A model generated the notes under the pieces. It had not been told where the DNA came from and ran no database searches. It saw only the letters and a list, made by a program, of their open reading frames with translations. From the NCBI RefSeq assembly GCF_004345855.1, contig NZ_SLXN01000004.1, positions 124,001-188,000 of the forward strand: a DNA stretch of 64,000 nucleotides, in the 5' to 3' direction. Below, piece after piece: positions 9,447 through 18,468 of this stretch. This DNA comes from Sphingomonas sp. BK235. GTDB taxonomy: Bacteria; Pseudomonadota; Alphaproteobacteria; Sphingomonadales; Sphingomonadaceae. The position numbers and the translations under genes are program-made. Each line of letters opens with the position of its first letter. The first letter of the stretch is position 1.

Positions 9447-10745
9447 CTACCGCCGCTCGTACGCCTTGGGCAGCGCGCCCTCGGTCGGGGTCAGGTAGCG
9501 GTCGCGCAGCTCGGTCTGGCGCGAGCGCATCGGCTGCGCGCGGCCGTCGACCCAGGTCGCCACCGGCACCGACGACAGCTCGAGCGGGTCGCCGTCCCAC
9601 AGCACGACGTCCGCACGCCGCCCCGGACGCAGCGAGCCGATCTCGCCGCCCAGCCCGATCGCCTCGGCGGGGCCGCTGGTGATCGACGCCCAGGCCTGGC
9701 CCCAGTCGAGCCCGGTCGCGCCCGGCACGCGCGTGATCGCCACGAGGTTGCCGGCGAACTGGCGCAGCACATGGTCGCCGCCCGACGCCCCGGTCGACGA
9801 CAGCGCCACCTGCACCCCCGCCGCGCGCATCCGCCCGACGTTCGACTCGGTCGCGGCGAGGCTCTCGAAGCTGGCGGGCAGGTCGGCGAGCGCGTGCGCG
9901 ATCACCGGCACGCGCGCCGCGGCGATCTCGCGCGCCACCAGCCAGCCCTCGGCGACGCCGACCAGCACCAGCTTCACCTTCGCATAGTCGCGCGTCAGCC
10001 CGAGCACCTGGCGGATGTCCGCCGCGCGCTCGACATGGACCAGCAGCGGCAGCTGCCCGTCGAGCACGCGCCCGAGCGTCTCGGCGTCCGCGCGGGTCAC
10101 CAGCGAGTCGCGCGAGCGGCCGTCGAACCCCTTGGGGTCGCGGCGATAGTCCTGCGCCTGCTGGAAGGCGTCGCGCAGCAGCGCCCAGGCCGCGGGGCGG
10201 CTGCCGCCGGCGAGCTTGCCACCGTCCTCGCCCAGCTCGACATATTCGAACGCGCGCGCACGGGTGAGCGCATCGGGGTCGCTGCCGAGGTCGATCACCG
10301 CGCCCTGCCCGGCGAAGATCGACCCGCCCGCGTCGGGCGCGACGATCGCGCGCGTGACGCCGCCGAGCCGCTCGTTGGCGACCTTCACCCCCGACGGATT
10401 GACCGCGACCGACACGTCGATCGAGGCCTTGTACGGCGAGTTCCTCGCGCCCGCGTCATTGCTCTCGGACACGCCGTCGGCGTCGACCAGCGACAGGTCG
10501 GTCATCGCCGAGACCACGCCCGGCGTCACCCATTTGCCGGTGGCGTCGACCAGCTCGGCGCCCGCGGGCACCGCCACGCCCGCGCCCGCGGCGACGACGC
10601 GGCCGTCGGCGATCACGACGGTGCCGCGCTCGATCGGCGCCGAGCCGTCACCGATCGCGACGGTGCCGCCGGTGATCGCGATCGTCTGCGCCGCGGCGGG
10701 CATGGCCAGCACGCTGGCGGCGAGGAGGAGCACCGCGCGCGTCAC
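9447..10745 (-). CDS. Secreted amidohydrolase-like protein lacking the metal ligands
   Basis: This 432-residue exported protein has the amidohydrolase superfamily fold. A signal peptide (VTRAVLLLAASVLAMPAAAQ) leads into the small beta-sandwich and the TPG turn that normally precedes the HXH metal motif. Here that stretch reads TPGVVSAMTDLS, so both histidines are replaced (M81, D83), and the region of the catalytic aspartate reads ALSSTGASGG. The C-terminal GSLRPGRRADVVLWDGDP segment is typical of the family. A GTG start at 10745 overlaps the upstream amidohydrolase stop as GTGA. It may be a structural partner or pseudo-enzyme of that protein. Catalysis is doubtful; membership of the family is not. 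Confidence 0.85.
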   Translation of the reverse strand: MTRAVLLLAASVLAMPAAAQTIAITGGTVAIGDGSAPIERGTVVIADGRVVAAGAGVAVPAGAELVDATGKWVTPGVVSAMTDLSLVDADGVSESNDAGARNSPYKASIDVSVAVNPSGVKVANERLGGVTRAIVAPDAGGSIFAGQGAVIDLGSDPDALTRARAFEYVELGEDGGKLAGGSRPAAWALLRDAFQQAQDYRRDPKGFDGRSRDSLVTRADAETLGRVLDGQLPLLVHVERAADIRQVLGLTRDYAKVKLVLVGVAEGWLVAREIAAARVPVIAHALADLPASFESLAATESNVGRMRAAGVQVALSSTGASGGDHVLRQFAGNLVAITRVPGATGLDWGQAWASITSGPAEAIGLGGEIGSLRPGRRADVVLWDGDPLELSSVPVATWVDGRAQPMRSRQTELRDRYLTPTEGALPKAYERR

Positions 10746-12163
10746 TTGACGTCTCCCGAACCGGGCTGGCCGAGCTCGAAGTCGCTCACCGGGCGGCGCT
10801 TCGGGTCGCTCGAATCGTAGAGCAGCGCGCCGTCGACCCAGACCTTCTCGGGCCTGGTGTAGACGCTGAACGGATTGCCGTTCCACAGCACCGCGTCGGC
10901 CATCTTGCCGGGGCGCAGGCTGCCGGTCTGCGCGTCGATGCCGAGCGCCTTGGCCGGCCCGAGCGAGAGCCACTTCCACGCCGCCTCGTCACTCACCTGG
11001 ATCCCGGCATGGCGCGCCGAGGAGAGTACTTTCGCGACCTCCTGGTTGAGCCGCTGGATGCCGTTCTCGTCGTCGGAGTGGATCATCGCGCACGCGCCCG
11101 CGTGATCGAGGATCGCGAGATTCTCGCCGATCCCGTCGTAGCTCTCCATCTTGAAGCCGTACCAGTCGGCCCAGACCGCGGCGCAGGTGCCGCTGGCCCT
11201 GAGCAGGTCCGCGATCTTGTAGGCCTCGACCGCGTGGTGGAAGGCGGTGACGTGGTAGCCGAACTCCTTGGCCATATCGAGCACGATGGCCATCTCGTCG
11301 GCGCGGTAGCAGTGGTTCTGCACCATGATCTCGCCCGAGAGCACGCCGCGCAGCGTGTCCATGCCGATGTCGCGGTCGGGCGGATCGCCGCCGTCCTTCT
11401 CGTATTTGTCCCACTTGCGCTTGTACGCCACCGCCTTGGCCCAGGTCTGGCGATCCACCGCGACATTGCCCATGCGGGTCGACGGCGCGCGGTTCTTGCC
11501 GCCGTAGACGCGCTTGGGGTTCTCGCCGCACGCCATCTTGAGGCCGTAGGGCGCACCGGGGAACTTCATCGCCTGCATCGTGCGCGCGTAGACGTTCTTG
11601 AGCACCACGCTGCGCCCGCCCATCAGATTGGCCGAGCCCGGCAGGATCTGCAGCGTCGTCACCCCGCCGTTGGCGAGCGCGCGGCCGAAGCCGGGGTCCT
11701 GCGGCCACACGCTGTGCTCGGCCCAGACGTCGGCGGTGATCGGCGCGGTCGCCTCGTTGCCGTCGGACAGCGCCTGCACCTGCGGGCTGGGATAGTCGCC
11801 GAGATGGCTGTGGATGTCGACGATGCCGGGGGTGATATACTTGCCCGCGCCGTCGATCACGGTCGCGCCCGCGGGCGCGTCGAGCGACTGACCCACCGCG
11901 GCGATCTTGCCGTCCGCGAGCAGCACCGCGCCGCGATCGATCCGCCCGCCCTCGCCGTCGAACACGGTGACGTTGCGCACCAGCGTCGGCACGCCGGGAT
12001 AAGCGTGGTAGGTGGAAGGGTAAGGATCGCGCGCGTATTTCACCGGCGGCGCCTTGGCGGCGGTGCTCCTGGGGCGGTCCTTGCCGTCGCTCGCGCACGC
12101 GGCGAGCGGCAGCACCATCGCGACCGCGCACATCAACGCGCCTCGCGCACGACCCAGCTTCAT
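10742..12163 (-). CDS. Amidohydrolase family lipoprotein with intact metal site
   Basis: This 473-residue protein is predicted to be a lipoprotein: MKLGRARGALMCAVAMVLPL precedes the lipobox LAAC with C23. The amidohydrolase site looks complete. It has DIHSHLG (H118, H120), a lysine in YGLKMACGE, histidines in VQNHC and AFHHAVEA, and the aspartate in MIHSDDENG. Substrate is unknown; the imidazolonepropionase-like or dipeptidase branches are the nearest comparison. The start at 12163 has an AAGGGG ribosome site and was preferred to a longer frame with no signal. Its degenerate paralogue follows with a 4-base overlap. Confidence 0.88.
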   Translation of the reverse strand: MKLGRARGALMCAVAMVLPLAACASDGKDRPRSTAAKAPPVKYARDPYPSTYHAYPGVPTLVRNVTVFDGEGGRIDRGAVLLADGKIAAVGQSLDAPAGATVIDGAGKYITPGIVDIHSHLGDYPSPQVQALSDGNEATAPITADVWAEHSVWPQDPGFGRALANGGVTTLQILPGSANLMGGRSVVLKNVYARTMQAMKFPGAPYGLKMACGENPKRVYGGKNRAPSTRMGNVAVDRQTWAKAVAYKRKWDKYEKDGGDPPDRDIGMDTLRGVLSGEIMVQNHCYRADEMAIVLDMAKEFGYHVTAFHHAVEAYKIADLLRASGTCAAVWADWYGFKMESYDGIGENLAILDHAGACAMIHSDDENGIQRLNQEVAKVLSSARHAGIQVSDEAAWKWLSLGPAKALGIDAQTGSLRPGKMADAVLWNGNPFSVYTRPEKVWVDGALLYDSSDPKRRPVSDFELGQPGSGDVK

Positions 12164-12330
12164 GCGAACCCCCTTATGCTTGTCTGTTCGGCGCGTACGA
12201 TCATGGAGCCGCCCACGTAGAGCGGTCAAGCGTCGTGCGAAATTGGGACGGTTCGGCCCGACATTGCCGCGCACAAGTTTTCACGTGTCGCATTGCGTAA
12301 ATACATGTTAGAACTATTGTCTCCGACGCG

Positions 12331-12357
12331 TTGACGGCGCCTGGAGCGCTGTATAGA
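12331..12357 (+). promoter_or_regulatory. Possible promoter of the mucR-like gene
   Basis: TTGACG at 12331-12336 and TATAGA at 12352-12357 lie just upstream of the ribosome site. The 15-base spacer is short, so this is a weak call. The surrounding 12,290-12,330 stretch is AT-rich for this genome. Confidence 0.3.
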
Positions 12358-12384
12358 CGCCACGATACCATTTCGAGGAGCGTT

Positions 12385-12891
12385 ATGATGACCGACGAGA
12401 CCGCCAGCACCAATGTGGTCGAGCTCGCCACCGAACTGACGATCGCCTGGCTGTCCAATCCCAACACGCGCGCCTCGGGCGAGGACGTTCCGGCGTTTCT
12501 GCGGACGATGCACGACGCCGTGTCGAACCTGTCGTCCAGCACTTCGACGGCCGCGTCGGAAGAGCCGGCGAGCGAGTACACACCCGCGGTTTCCGTGCGC
12601 AAGTCGCTCGCGTCGAAGGATCATCTGATCTCGCTGATCGACGGCAAGCCGTACAAGACGCTGCGCCGCCACCTCGCCGGCCACGGCCTGACCCCGGACG
12701 AGTATCGCCAGCGCTTCGGCCTGAAGCCCGATTATCCGATGGTCGCCGAGAATTACTCGCAGGCGCGCCGCGACATGGCGAAGAAGATCGGCCTCGGCCG
12801 CAAGCCCGGCGCGCGTCGCGGCGGCGGTGACGAGGCGACCCCGGCGCCGGCCCCGCGCGGCCGTCGCAAGGCGGCGCCGGCGGAGGCCTGA
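12385..12891 (+). CDS. MucR/Ros family transcriptional regulator with altered zinc site
   Basis: This is a 168-residue cytoplasmic DNA-binding protein of the Ros/MucR family, which silences AT-rich promoters for exopolysaccharide, motility and cell-cycle genes. The family core is clear: DGKPYKTLRRHLAGHGLTP then DYPMVAENY. The usual zinc ligands are not all there. The position of the first cysteine is S83, D86 and H96 are kept, H100 is present and the canonical last histidine position is G101. The C-terminus is a basic, alanine-rich tail. A GAGGAG ribosome site precedes ATGATG, so either ATG (12385 or 12388) may be used. The DUF2236 gene follows after 24 bases. Confidence 0.88.
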   Translation: MMTDETASTNVVELATELTIAWLSNPNTRASGEDVPAFLRTMHDAVSNLSSSTSTAASEEPASEYTPAVSVRKSLASKDHLISLIDGKPYKTLRRHLAGHGLTPDEYRQRFGLKPDYPMVAENYSQARRDMAKKIGLGRKPGARRGGGDEATPAPAPRGRRKAAPAEA

Positions 12892-12915
12892 GCCCCGCCG
12901 CGGCGGAGCGGGGCC

Positions 12916-13776
12916 GTGCGTGACGCCGCCACCGCTCCGCCGTCGCCGTTGGTCGAGCGCGCCCGCGGCGCGCTCGCACGGCGTCTCCACGCCCTGGTGG
13001 GCAGCGACGCGATCGACCTCGCGCGCGCGCCCGACGATCCCGGGCTGATCGCGCGCGACTCGCCCGCCTGGGCGATCCACGCCGATTTCTCCGCGATGAT
13101 GATCGGCGGCATCTCCGCGCTGCTGCTCCAGATGCTCCACCCGCGCGCGCTCGCGGGCGTGTGGGACCATAGCGGCTTCCGCGACGACCGGCTGGCGCGG
13201 CTGCGCCGCACCGCGGGGTTCATCGCGGTCACCACCTTCGGCGCGACCGACACCGCCGAGCGCGCGATCGCGCAGGTGCGCCGCGTCCACGCGCGCGTCG
13301 CGGGGACATTGCCCGACGGGACCGGCTATCGCGCCGACGATCCCGATCTGCTCACCTGGATCCATGTCGCCGAGGTGGACAGCTTCCTGCGCGCCTATCG
13401 ACGCTATCGCGACCCGACGCTGGGCGCGGCCGAGCAGGACCGCTATCTCGCCGATACCGCGCCGCTGGCGGAGCGGCTGGGGGCACATGACGTGCCGCGC
13501 TCGCGCGCCGCGGTGGCGGCCTATTACGCGCGGGTGCTGCCGGACCTGCGCGCCGACCATCGCACGCGCGAGGTGGCGGCGGCGCTGCTCGCGCCCGGCG
13601 ACGATGCGGCGGGGTCGGCGGCGCTGGCGCTGGCGGGCGCGGCGGCGGTGGACCTGCTGCCGGACTGGGCCGCCGCGCTGCACGGACGCGCCACCCCGGC
13701 CGCGGCGCGCCCCGCGATCCGCGCGGGCGCGCGCGGGATGAGCCGCGTGCTGCGCTGGGCGCTCAAAGTGGCGTGA
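12916..13776 (+). CDS. MpaB/DUF2236 family oxygenase-like protein
   Basis: This 286-residue protein belongs to the DUF2236 family, which includes the rubber oxygenase Lcp and the fungal MpaB type enzymes; several members bind haem b. The conserved opening is visible as DFSAMMIGGISALLLQMLHP at about 56-75, followed by GVWDHSGF and the helical core with RLRRTAGFIAVTTFG. Bacterial members of this short type are mostly uncharacterised. A GTG start at 12916 is used. The gene follows mucR by 24 bases and converges on pal. Fold assignment is secure; the reaction is not known. Confidence 0.82.
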   Translation: MRDAATAPPSPLVERARGALARRLHALVGSDAIDLARAPDDPGLIARDSPAWAIHADFSAMMIGGISALLLQMLHPRALAGVWDHSGFRDDRLARLRRTAGFIAVTTFGATDTAERAIAQVRRVHARVAGTLPDGTGYRADDPDLLTWIHVAEVDSFLRAYRRYRDPTLGAAEQDRYLADTAPLAERLGAHDVPRSRAAVAAYYARVLPDLRADHRTREVAAALLAPGDDAAGSAALALAGAAAVDLLPDWAAALHGRATPAAARPAIRAGARGMSRVLRWALKVA

Positions 13777-13869
13777 GGGGTGGCGCGGCCTCGTCGCCGC
13801 GCCGCCTTGATCGTTGACGCGCTGCGCCGGAAGGTGAGTGCGCGGCGCCGCGCGAGATCGTCTTCGGTC

Positions 13870-13899
13870 GCGGGGACGGCGACGGGTCGCCGCCCCCGC
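13870..13899. terminator. Hairpin between DUF2236 gene and pal, possible two-way terminator
   Basis: GCGGGGACGGCGA at 13870-13882 pairs with TCGCCGCCCCCGC at 13887-13899 with one mismatch, around a four-base loop. It lies six bases past the pal stop codon and between convergent genes. It has no T run. Confidence 0.4.
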
Positions 13900-13904
13900 C
13901 CCGA

Positions 13905-14420
13905 TCAGCCCACCACGACGGTGACGGCGCGGCGGTTCTGTGCCCAGCTCTCCTCGTCCGAGCCGAGCGCGACCGGGCGCTCCTTGCCGTAGCTGATCGT
14001 GGTGATCCGTGCCGGCGCGATGCCGCGCGCCACCAGATAGTTCTTCGCCGCATTGGCGCGGCGGTCGCCCAGCGCGAGGTTATACTCGCGCGTGCCGCGC
14101 TCGTCGGCATGGCCCTCCACCGTGATGCGCACATTGGGGTAGCGCGTCAGCCACGCCGCCTGGCTGTCGAGGATGCCGCGCGCGGTGCCGTCGATGTCGT
14201 ACATGTCGAGCCCGAACAGCACCGTGTCGCTCTGCGCCGAGCGCTTGAAATCGGCCGCCGAGCCCGGCGTGATCCCGCCGTTGGGGTCGGTCGCGGGCGC
14301 CGGCGGCGCCTCGGGTGCGCCGCCGGGGGCGGGCGGCAGCACGTCGGGGCGCTTCTTCGAGCAGGCCGCGGTGGCCACCAGAGCCGTCGCCATCAACAGG
14401 GTGGTCGTCAAACGTGCCAT
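13905..14420 (-). CDS. pal: Peptidoglycan-associated lipoprotein Pal
   Basis: This 171-residue outer-membrane lipoprotein links the outer membrane to peptidoglycan and works with TolB during cell constriction. The lipobox TAAC ends at C20. A short proline-rich linker leads to an OmpA-like domain with the peptidoglycan-binding motif region TVEGHADERGTREYNLALGD and NRRAVTVVV. It is the last gene of ybgC-tolQRAB-pal; tolB is 67 bases upstream. A hairpin follows the stop codon. Confidence 0.97.
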   Translation of the reverse strand: MARLTTTLLMATALVATAACSKKRPDVLPPAPGGAPEAPPAPATDPNGGITPGSAADFKRSAQSDTVLFGLDMYDIDGTARGILDSQAAWLTRYPNVRITVEGHADERGTREYNLALGDRRANAAKNYLVARGIAPARITTISYGKERPVALGSDEESWAQNRRAVTVVVG

Positions 14421-14487
14421 CGCGTGTTCTCCCTTGTTCGCCAGTGTTTTGATCGTTGCGTATCGGATGAAGTGTCGCCGCTTCCGC

Positions 14488-15930
14488 TCACGGGCGCAAT
14501 GGCCCCCAGGCCGGATCCGAGCCGTCGAGCGGCGTCGGCACGCGGCGCTCGTTGACGCCGGTGAGGTCGACCGACCACAGATCGGCCTTGCCGGCGTTGC
14601 CGCGGCCCTGGCGGAAGAACATCAGCACGCGGCCGTTGGGGCTCCACGACGGGCCCTCGTCCTGCCAGCTGTTGGTCAGCAGCTTCTCGCCGGAGCCGTT
14701 CGGGCTCATGATGCCGATGCGGAACGCGCCCTGGATCTTGGTGAAGGCGATCAGGTCGCCGCGCGGGCTCCACACCGGCGTGGCATAGCGCCCGCCGCCG
14801 AAGCTGATGCGCTGCTGGTTCGATCCGTCCGCGTTCATCACGTAGATCTGCTGCCCGCCCGAGCGGTCGCTCTCGAACACGATGCGCGAGCCGTCGGGCG
14901 AGTAGCTGCCGCCGGTGTCGATGCCGGGCGAGTTGGTCAGCCGCTGCGGCGTGCCGCCCGCGGCCGGGACGCGGTACAGATCGGTGTTGCCCGCCTGCGC
15001 CATCGAGAAGAGGATATAGCGCCCGTCGGGCGAGAAGCGCGGCGCGAAGGTGGTGGCGACGTTCTGCACCACCAGCCGCTGCCGCCCCGAGCCGAGCTCG
15101 TAGACATAGATGGCGGGGGTCCGTCCCACATAGCTCATATAGACGATCGACTGCTGGTTGGGCGCGAAGCGCGGCGTCAGCACGATCGACGAGCCCGCGG
15201 TGAGGAAGCGGCTGTTGGCGCCGTCCTGGTCCATGATCGCGAGCCGCTTGATGCGGTTGGCCTTGGGCCCGGTCTCGCTGACATAGACGACGCGGCTGTC
15301 GAAATAGGCGCCCTCGCCGGTGAGGCGGGTGTAGACCATGTCGGCGCATTTGTGCGCGGCGCGGCGCCAGTCCGACGGCGGCACGACGAAGCCCTGACGC
15401 GTCAGCTCGGTGCGCGCAGACACGTCGTAGAGGTAGCAGCCGACCGTCAGCGTGCCGTCGCCGTTGGCGCGGATATAGCCTTGCACCAGCGCCTGCGCGC
15501 CCGACCCGCCCCAGTAATCATAAGCGGGCGCGGTCACCTCGGGGAAGGCGATCGCGCGCGTCGCGGCGCCGGCCAGCGGGTTGAACAGCCCCGAGTTGCG
15601 CAGGTCGTTGGCGACGATCTCGCTGAGCTGCCGGCCGAGCCGGTCGGTCGGGCCGGCGGGGGTCTGCACCACCGCCTGGGTCGGCATCGGCGGGATCGCG
15701 ATCGGCATCGGCGCCGAGATGCCGCCGGTGACGTCGACCTCGAGCGGCGGCGGGGTCTGGCCGACGGGCGCGCCGGGCTGCTGCGCCGGCGCGGGCGCGG
15801 CGGGGGTGCCGGCGGGCGGGACGAGCTGCGCCGCGGCGGGGGTGGCGAGGAAGGCGGCGGCCGAGGCGAGCAGCGCGGTGAGGCCGGCGGCGGCACGCGC
15901 GGGCGTACGGCCGGTGGTGCGCGCGGGCAT
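14488..15930 (-). CDS. tolB: Tol-Pal system periplasmic beta-propeller protein TolB
   Basis: This 480-residue periplasmic protein moves between Pal and the TolA/OmpF assemblies. A signal peptide at about 1-33 ends in TPAAAQ and is followed by an extra proline/alanine-rich linker. The TolB N-domain contains the DLRNSGLFNPL region. Beta-propeller repeats such as FSPDGRYILFS and YSPDGSRIVFESDRSGG follow. The frame stays open upstream to 16386, but only through two palindromic repeats, so the ATG at 15930 is preferred. The 419-base gap to tolA is unusual for this operon. Confidence 0.95.
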   Translation of the reverse strand: MPARTTGRTPARAAAGLTALLASAAAFLATPAAAQLVPPAGTPAAPAPAQQPGAPVGQTPPPLEVDVTGGISAPMPIAIPPMPTQAVVQTPAGPTDRLGRQLSEIVANDLRNSGLFNPLAGAATRAIAFPEVTAPAYDYWGGSGAQALVQGYIRANGDGTLTVGCYLYDVSARTELTRQGFVVPPSDWRRAAHKCADMVYTRLTGEGAYFDSRVVYVSETGPKANRIKRLAIMDQDGANSRFLTAGSSIVLTPRFAPNQQSIVYMSYVGRTPAIYVYELGSGRQRLVVQNVATTFAPRFSPDGRYILFSMAQAGNTDLYRVPAAGGTPQRLTNSPGIDTGGSYSPDGSRIVFESDRSGGQQIYVMNADGSNQQRISFGGGRYATPVWSPRGDLIAFTKIQGAFRIGIMSPNGSGEKLLTNSWQDEGPSWSPNGRVLMFFRQGRGNAGKADLWSVDLTGVNERRVPTPLDGSDPAWGPLRP

Positions 15931-15971
15931 GTGGCCGGCGGTGCGCACACGACGCTCGCCCAGCACACCCC

Positions 15972-16067
15972 CGTCATCCCGGACTTGTTCCGGGATCCAC
16001 CGTGCCGCGAACGCAGCGGCCGAGGCGCTCGCGGAAACCTGAATCCCGGAACACGTCCGGGATGACG
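15972..16067. repeat. GTCATCCCGG palindromic element, copy 1 between tolA and tolB
   Basis: A complete element starts with CGTCATCCCGGACTTGTTCC and ends with its complement GATGACG. Its core reads GTGCCGCGAACGCAGCGGCC. It lies 42 bases upstream of the tolB start, on the operon transcript. Confidence 0.9.
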
Positions 16068-16142
16068 GGGTGGATGGGGCCGCGAGCTGCCCTCCCATTG
16101 GGGCACCGGCATCCGTCGGAGGGACGCGCCCCGTCCCCCTGC

Positions 16143-16239
16143 CGTCATCCCGGACTTGGTCCGGGATCCACCGTGCCGCGAACGCAGCGGCCGAGGCGCT
16201 TGCGGAACCCTGGATCCCGGAACACGTCCGGGATGACGG
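16143..16239. repeat. GTCATCCCGG palindromic element, copy 2 between tolA and tolB
   Basis: It is nearly identical to the copy starting 171 bases to the left, including the CGAACGCAGCGGCCGAGGCGCT core. The flanking bases are also similar, so the pair looks like a tandem duplication of about 171 bases rather than two separate insertions. Confidence 0.9.
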
Positions 16240-16349
16240 TGTGAATGGGGTGCCGGTCTGCCCTGCCGACTGGCCCCCGGCCTCCACCGGGGTGACGGCG
16301 TAAGAAGAGGCCCGGCGGAAGGGCGTAGAACCGCAGAGTCGGAGTCGCA

Positions 16350-17324
16350 TCACCGCAGTTTCCAATTGTAGTTGATGTTGCTCCACCCCCCGTTGGCGGT
16401 GGCATAATATTCGGCCGGCAGCTTGAGCGGCGAGCAGCCCTTGAACGCGGCCACGCCGAGATCGACCACGCGCCGCGCGTAGCGCTGGTTGTCGTCGTCG
16501 ACGCCCGACTGGCGCACCACTGTCGGCACCGCCGCCAGCGTGCCGTCGCGGTTGAGCCGCAGGTTGAGCGTGGTGACGATCTGGTTGGCGCCCGGGCCGG
16601 GATCGACCTGACGGTCGGCGCAGGGCTGGATCTGGCGCGCGATCGCCTGCTGGATCCCCGCCAGCGCGCGCGCGTCGACCCGCGCCGCGGACGGCGGCGC
16701 GTCGCTCTCCTTGGCGCTGCTCTTCTCCGCGGTGAGGCCCTTGAGGAAGTCGCTGCCGAGCCGGCCGCCCTTGGGGCGCTCGGCCTTGGCGGTCTCGGTC
16801 TTCCCCGCGCCCTTGGCCGCGGCGGCGGGCGCCTTGGCCTTGCTCGGCGCGCTCGCGGCGCTCTGCTGCTTGGTCGGCGCGGACTTGGCCGGCGCCTTCT
16901 CCGCCGCCGGGGCCGGCTTGGGCCTGGGCTGCGGCCTGGGTTCGGGCTTGGGCGCGGGCGCCGGCTTGGGTGGCGCAGGCTTGGGCGGCGCCGGTTTCGG
17001 CGGCGCGGGCTTCGGCTCCGGTTTAGGCTCCGGGCGCGGCTCGGGGACCGGCGCGGGGGCGGGCACCGGCGCGGGCGGCGCCGCGGCGGGCGGCGGCGAG
17101 TCGACCGGCTCGCCCGCCTCGGGCGACACGCGCTGCGACGGCGGCTCGGTCGCGGCGGGCGCGGCGGCCTCGAGCCCGACGTCCTGCACGAGGCTGACCT
17201 CGACCGGGTTCTGCTTCAGCTTGATCGGGTTGGGCGTATCGAGGAAGCCGACCGACAGCAGGCCGAAGAGCAGGATATGCCCGGCCGCCGCGACTCCCAG
17301 CCCGATCTTCTCGGCGCGTTCCAC
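16350..17324 (-). CDS. tolA: Cell envelope protein TolA (TonB/TolA energy transducer)
   Basis: This 324-residue protein spans the periplasm and transmits the proton-motive force from TolQR. One membrane helix (about residues 11-28) is followed by a long proline, alanine and lysine-rich region with repeated PKPAPP units (about 70-150). A compact C-terminal domain contains IARQIQPCADRQVDPG and GCSPLKLP. The order tolR-tolA-tolB supports the assignment despite the low sequence conservation typical of TolA. tolR ends 7 bases upstream. Confidence 0.88.
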   Translation of the reverse strand: MERAEKIGLGVAAAGHILLFGLLSVGFLDTPNPIKLKQNPVEVSLVQDVGLEAAAPAATEPPSQRVSPEAGEPVDSPPPAAAPPAPVPAPAPVPEPRPEPKPEPKPAPPKPAPPKPAPPKPAPAPKPEPRPQPRPKPAPAAEKAPAKSAPTKQQSAASAPSKAKAPAAAAKGAGKTETAKAERPKGGRLGSDFLKGLTAEKSSAKESDAPPSAARVDARALAGIQQAIARQIQPCADRQVDPGPGANQIVTTLNLRLNRDGTLAAVPTVVRQSGVDDDNQRYARRVVDLGVAAFKGCSPLKLPAEYYATANGGWSNINYNWKLR

Positions 17325-17331
17325 GTCCGCG

Positions 17332-17763
<432 letters not shown>

Positions 17764-17775
17764 GTGCGCTAGCCC

Positions 17776-18468
17776 TCAGCGCTCGCCGTCGAGCTGGCGC
17801 GACAGCGTGGCGTGGAAGCCGTCGGCGAAGCGGTTGAGCCGCGCCTCGATGCGGTTGATGGCATGGCCGAAGCGATTGTACGCAATCACCGCGGGGATCG
17901 CCGCGAACAGCCCGATCGCGGTGGCGAACAGCGCCTCGGCGATGCCCGGCGCCACCACCGAGAGGCTGGTGTTCTGCTGGCTGGCGATCGCGGTGAAGCT
18001 GCGCATGATGCCCCACACCGTGCCGAACAGCCCGACGAACGGCGCCACCGAGCCGACCGTGGCGAGCACGTTGAGCCGGTCCGAGATGTCGTCGATCTCC
18101 TTGGCCACCGCCGCGCCCATCACCGTGCCGAGCCGCTCGCGCGTGCCGTCGCGATCGATCACATTGCCGTGGGTCGAGCGGCGCCACTCGGTGACGCCGG
18201 CGGCGAGCACGCGCGCGGACGGCAGGTCGCTCTGGCCGTTGCTCTTGTAGAAGGCGTCGATGTCGTCCGCCTTCCAGAAGTCGCGCTCGAACTGCGCGCT
18301 CTTGCGCTTGGTGCGGCCGAGCTTGAGCCAGAAGCCGATGATGATCGCCCAGGTCCAGATGCTGGCGAGCAGCAGCCCGAGCATCACGCCCTTCACCACC
18401 CAATCGGCCTGGAGGAACAGCGCGATCGGCGACAGGGTCGCGGCGTCGGTCTGCAATATCGGATTCAC
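17776..18468 (-). CDS. tolQ: Tol-Pal system protein TolQ
   Basis: This 230-residue inner-membrane protein has three membrane helices and couples proton flow to TolA movement. Family features include VGSVAPFVGLFGTVWGIMRS at about 138-157 and the third helix region ALFATAIGLFAAIPAVIAYN. The ATG overlaps the ybgC stop by four bases (ATGA). Confidence 0.97.
   Translation of the reverse strand: MNPILQTDAATLSPIALFLQADWVVKGVMLGLLLASIWTWAIIIGFWLKLGRTKRKSAQFERDFWKADDIDAFYKSNGQSDLPSARVLAAGVTEWRRSTHGNVIDRDGTRERLGTVMGAAVAKEIDDISDRLNVLATVGSVAPFVGLFGTVWGIMRSFTAIASQQNTSLSVVAPGIAEALFATAIGLFAAIPAVIAYNRFGHAINRIEARLNRFADGFHATLSRQLDGER

Noticed and set aside
15931..16386. N-terminal extension of TolB
   Set aside because: The open frame runs through two palindromic repeats and gives the SRTCSGIQ type translation seen wherever these repeats occur; the signal peptide starts at 15930.
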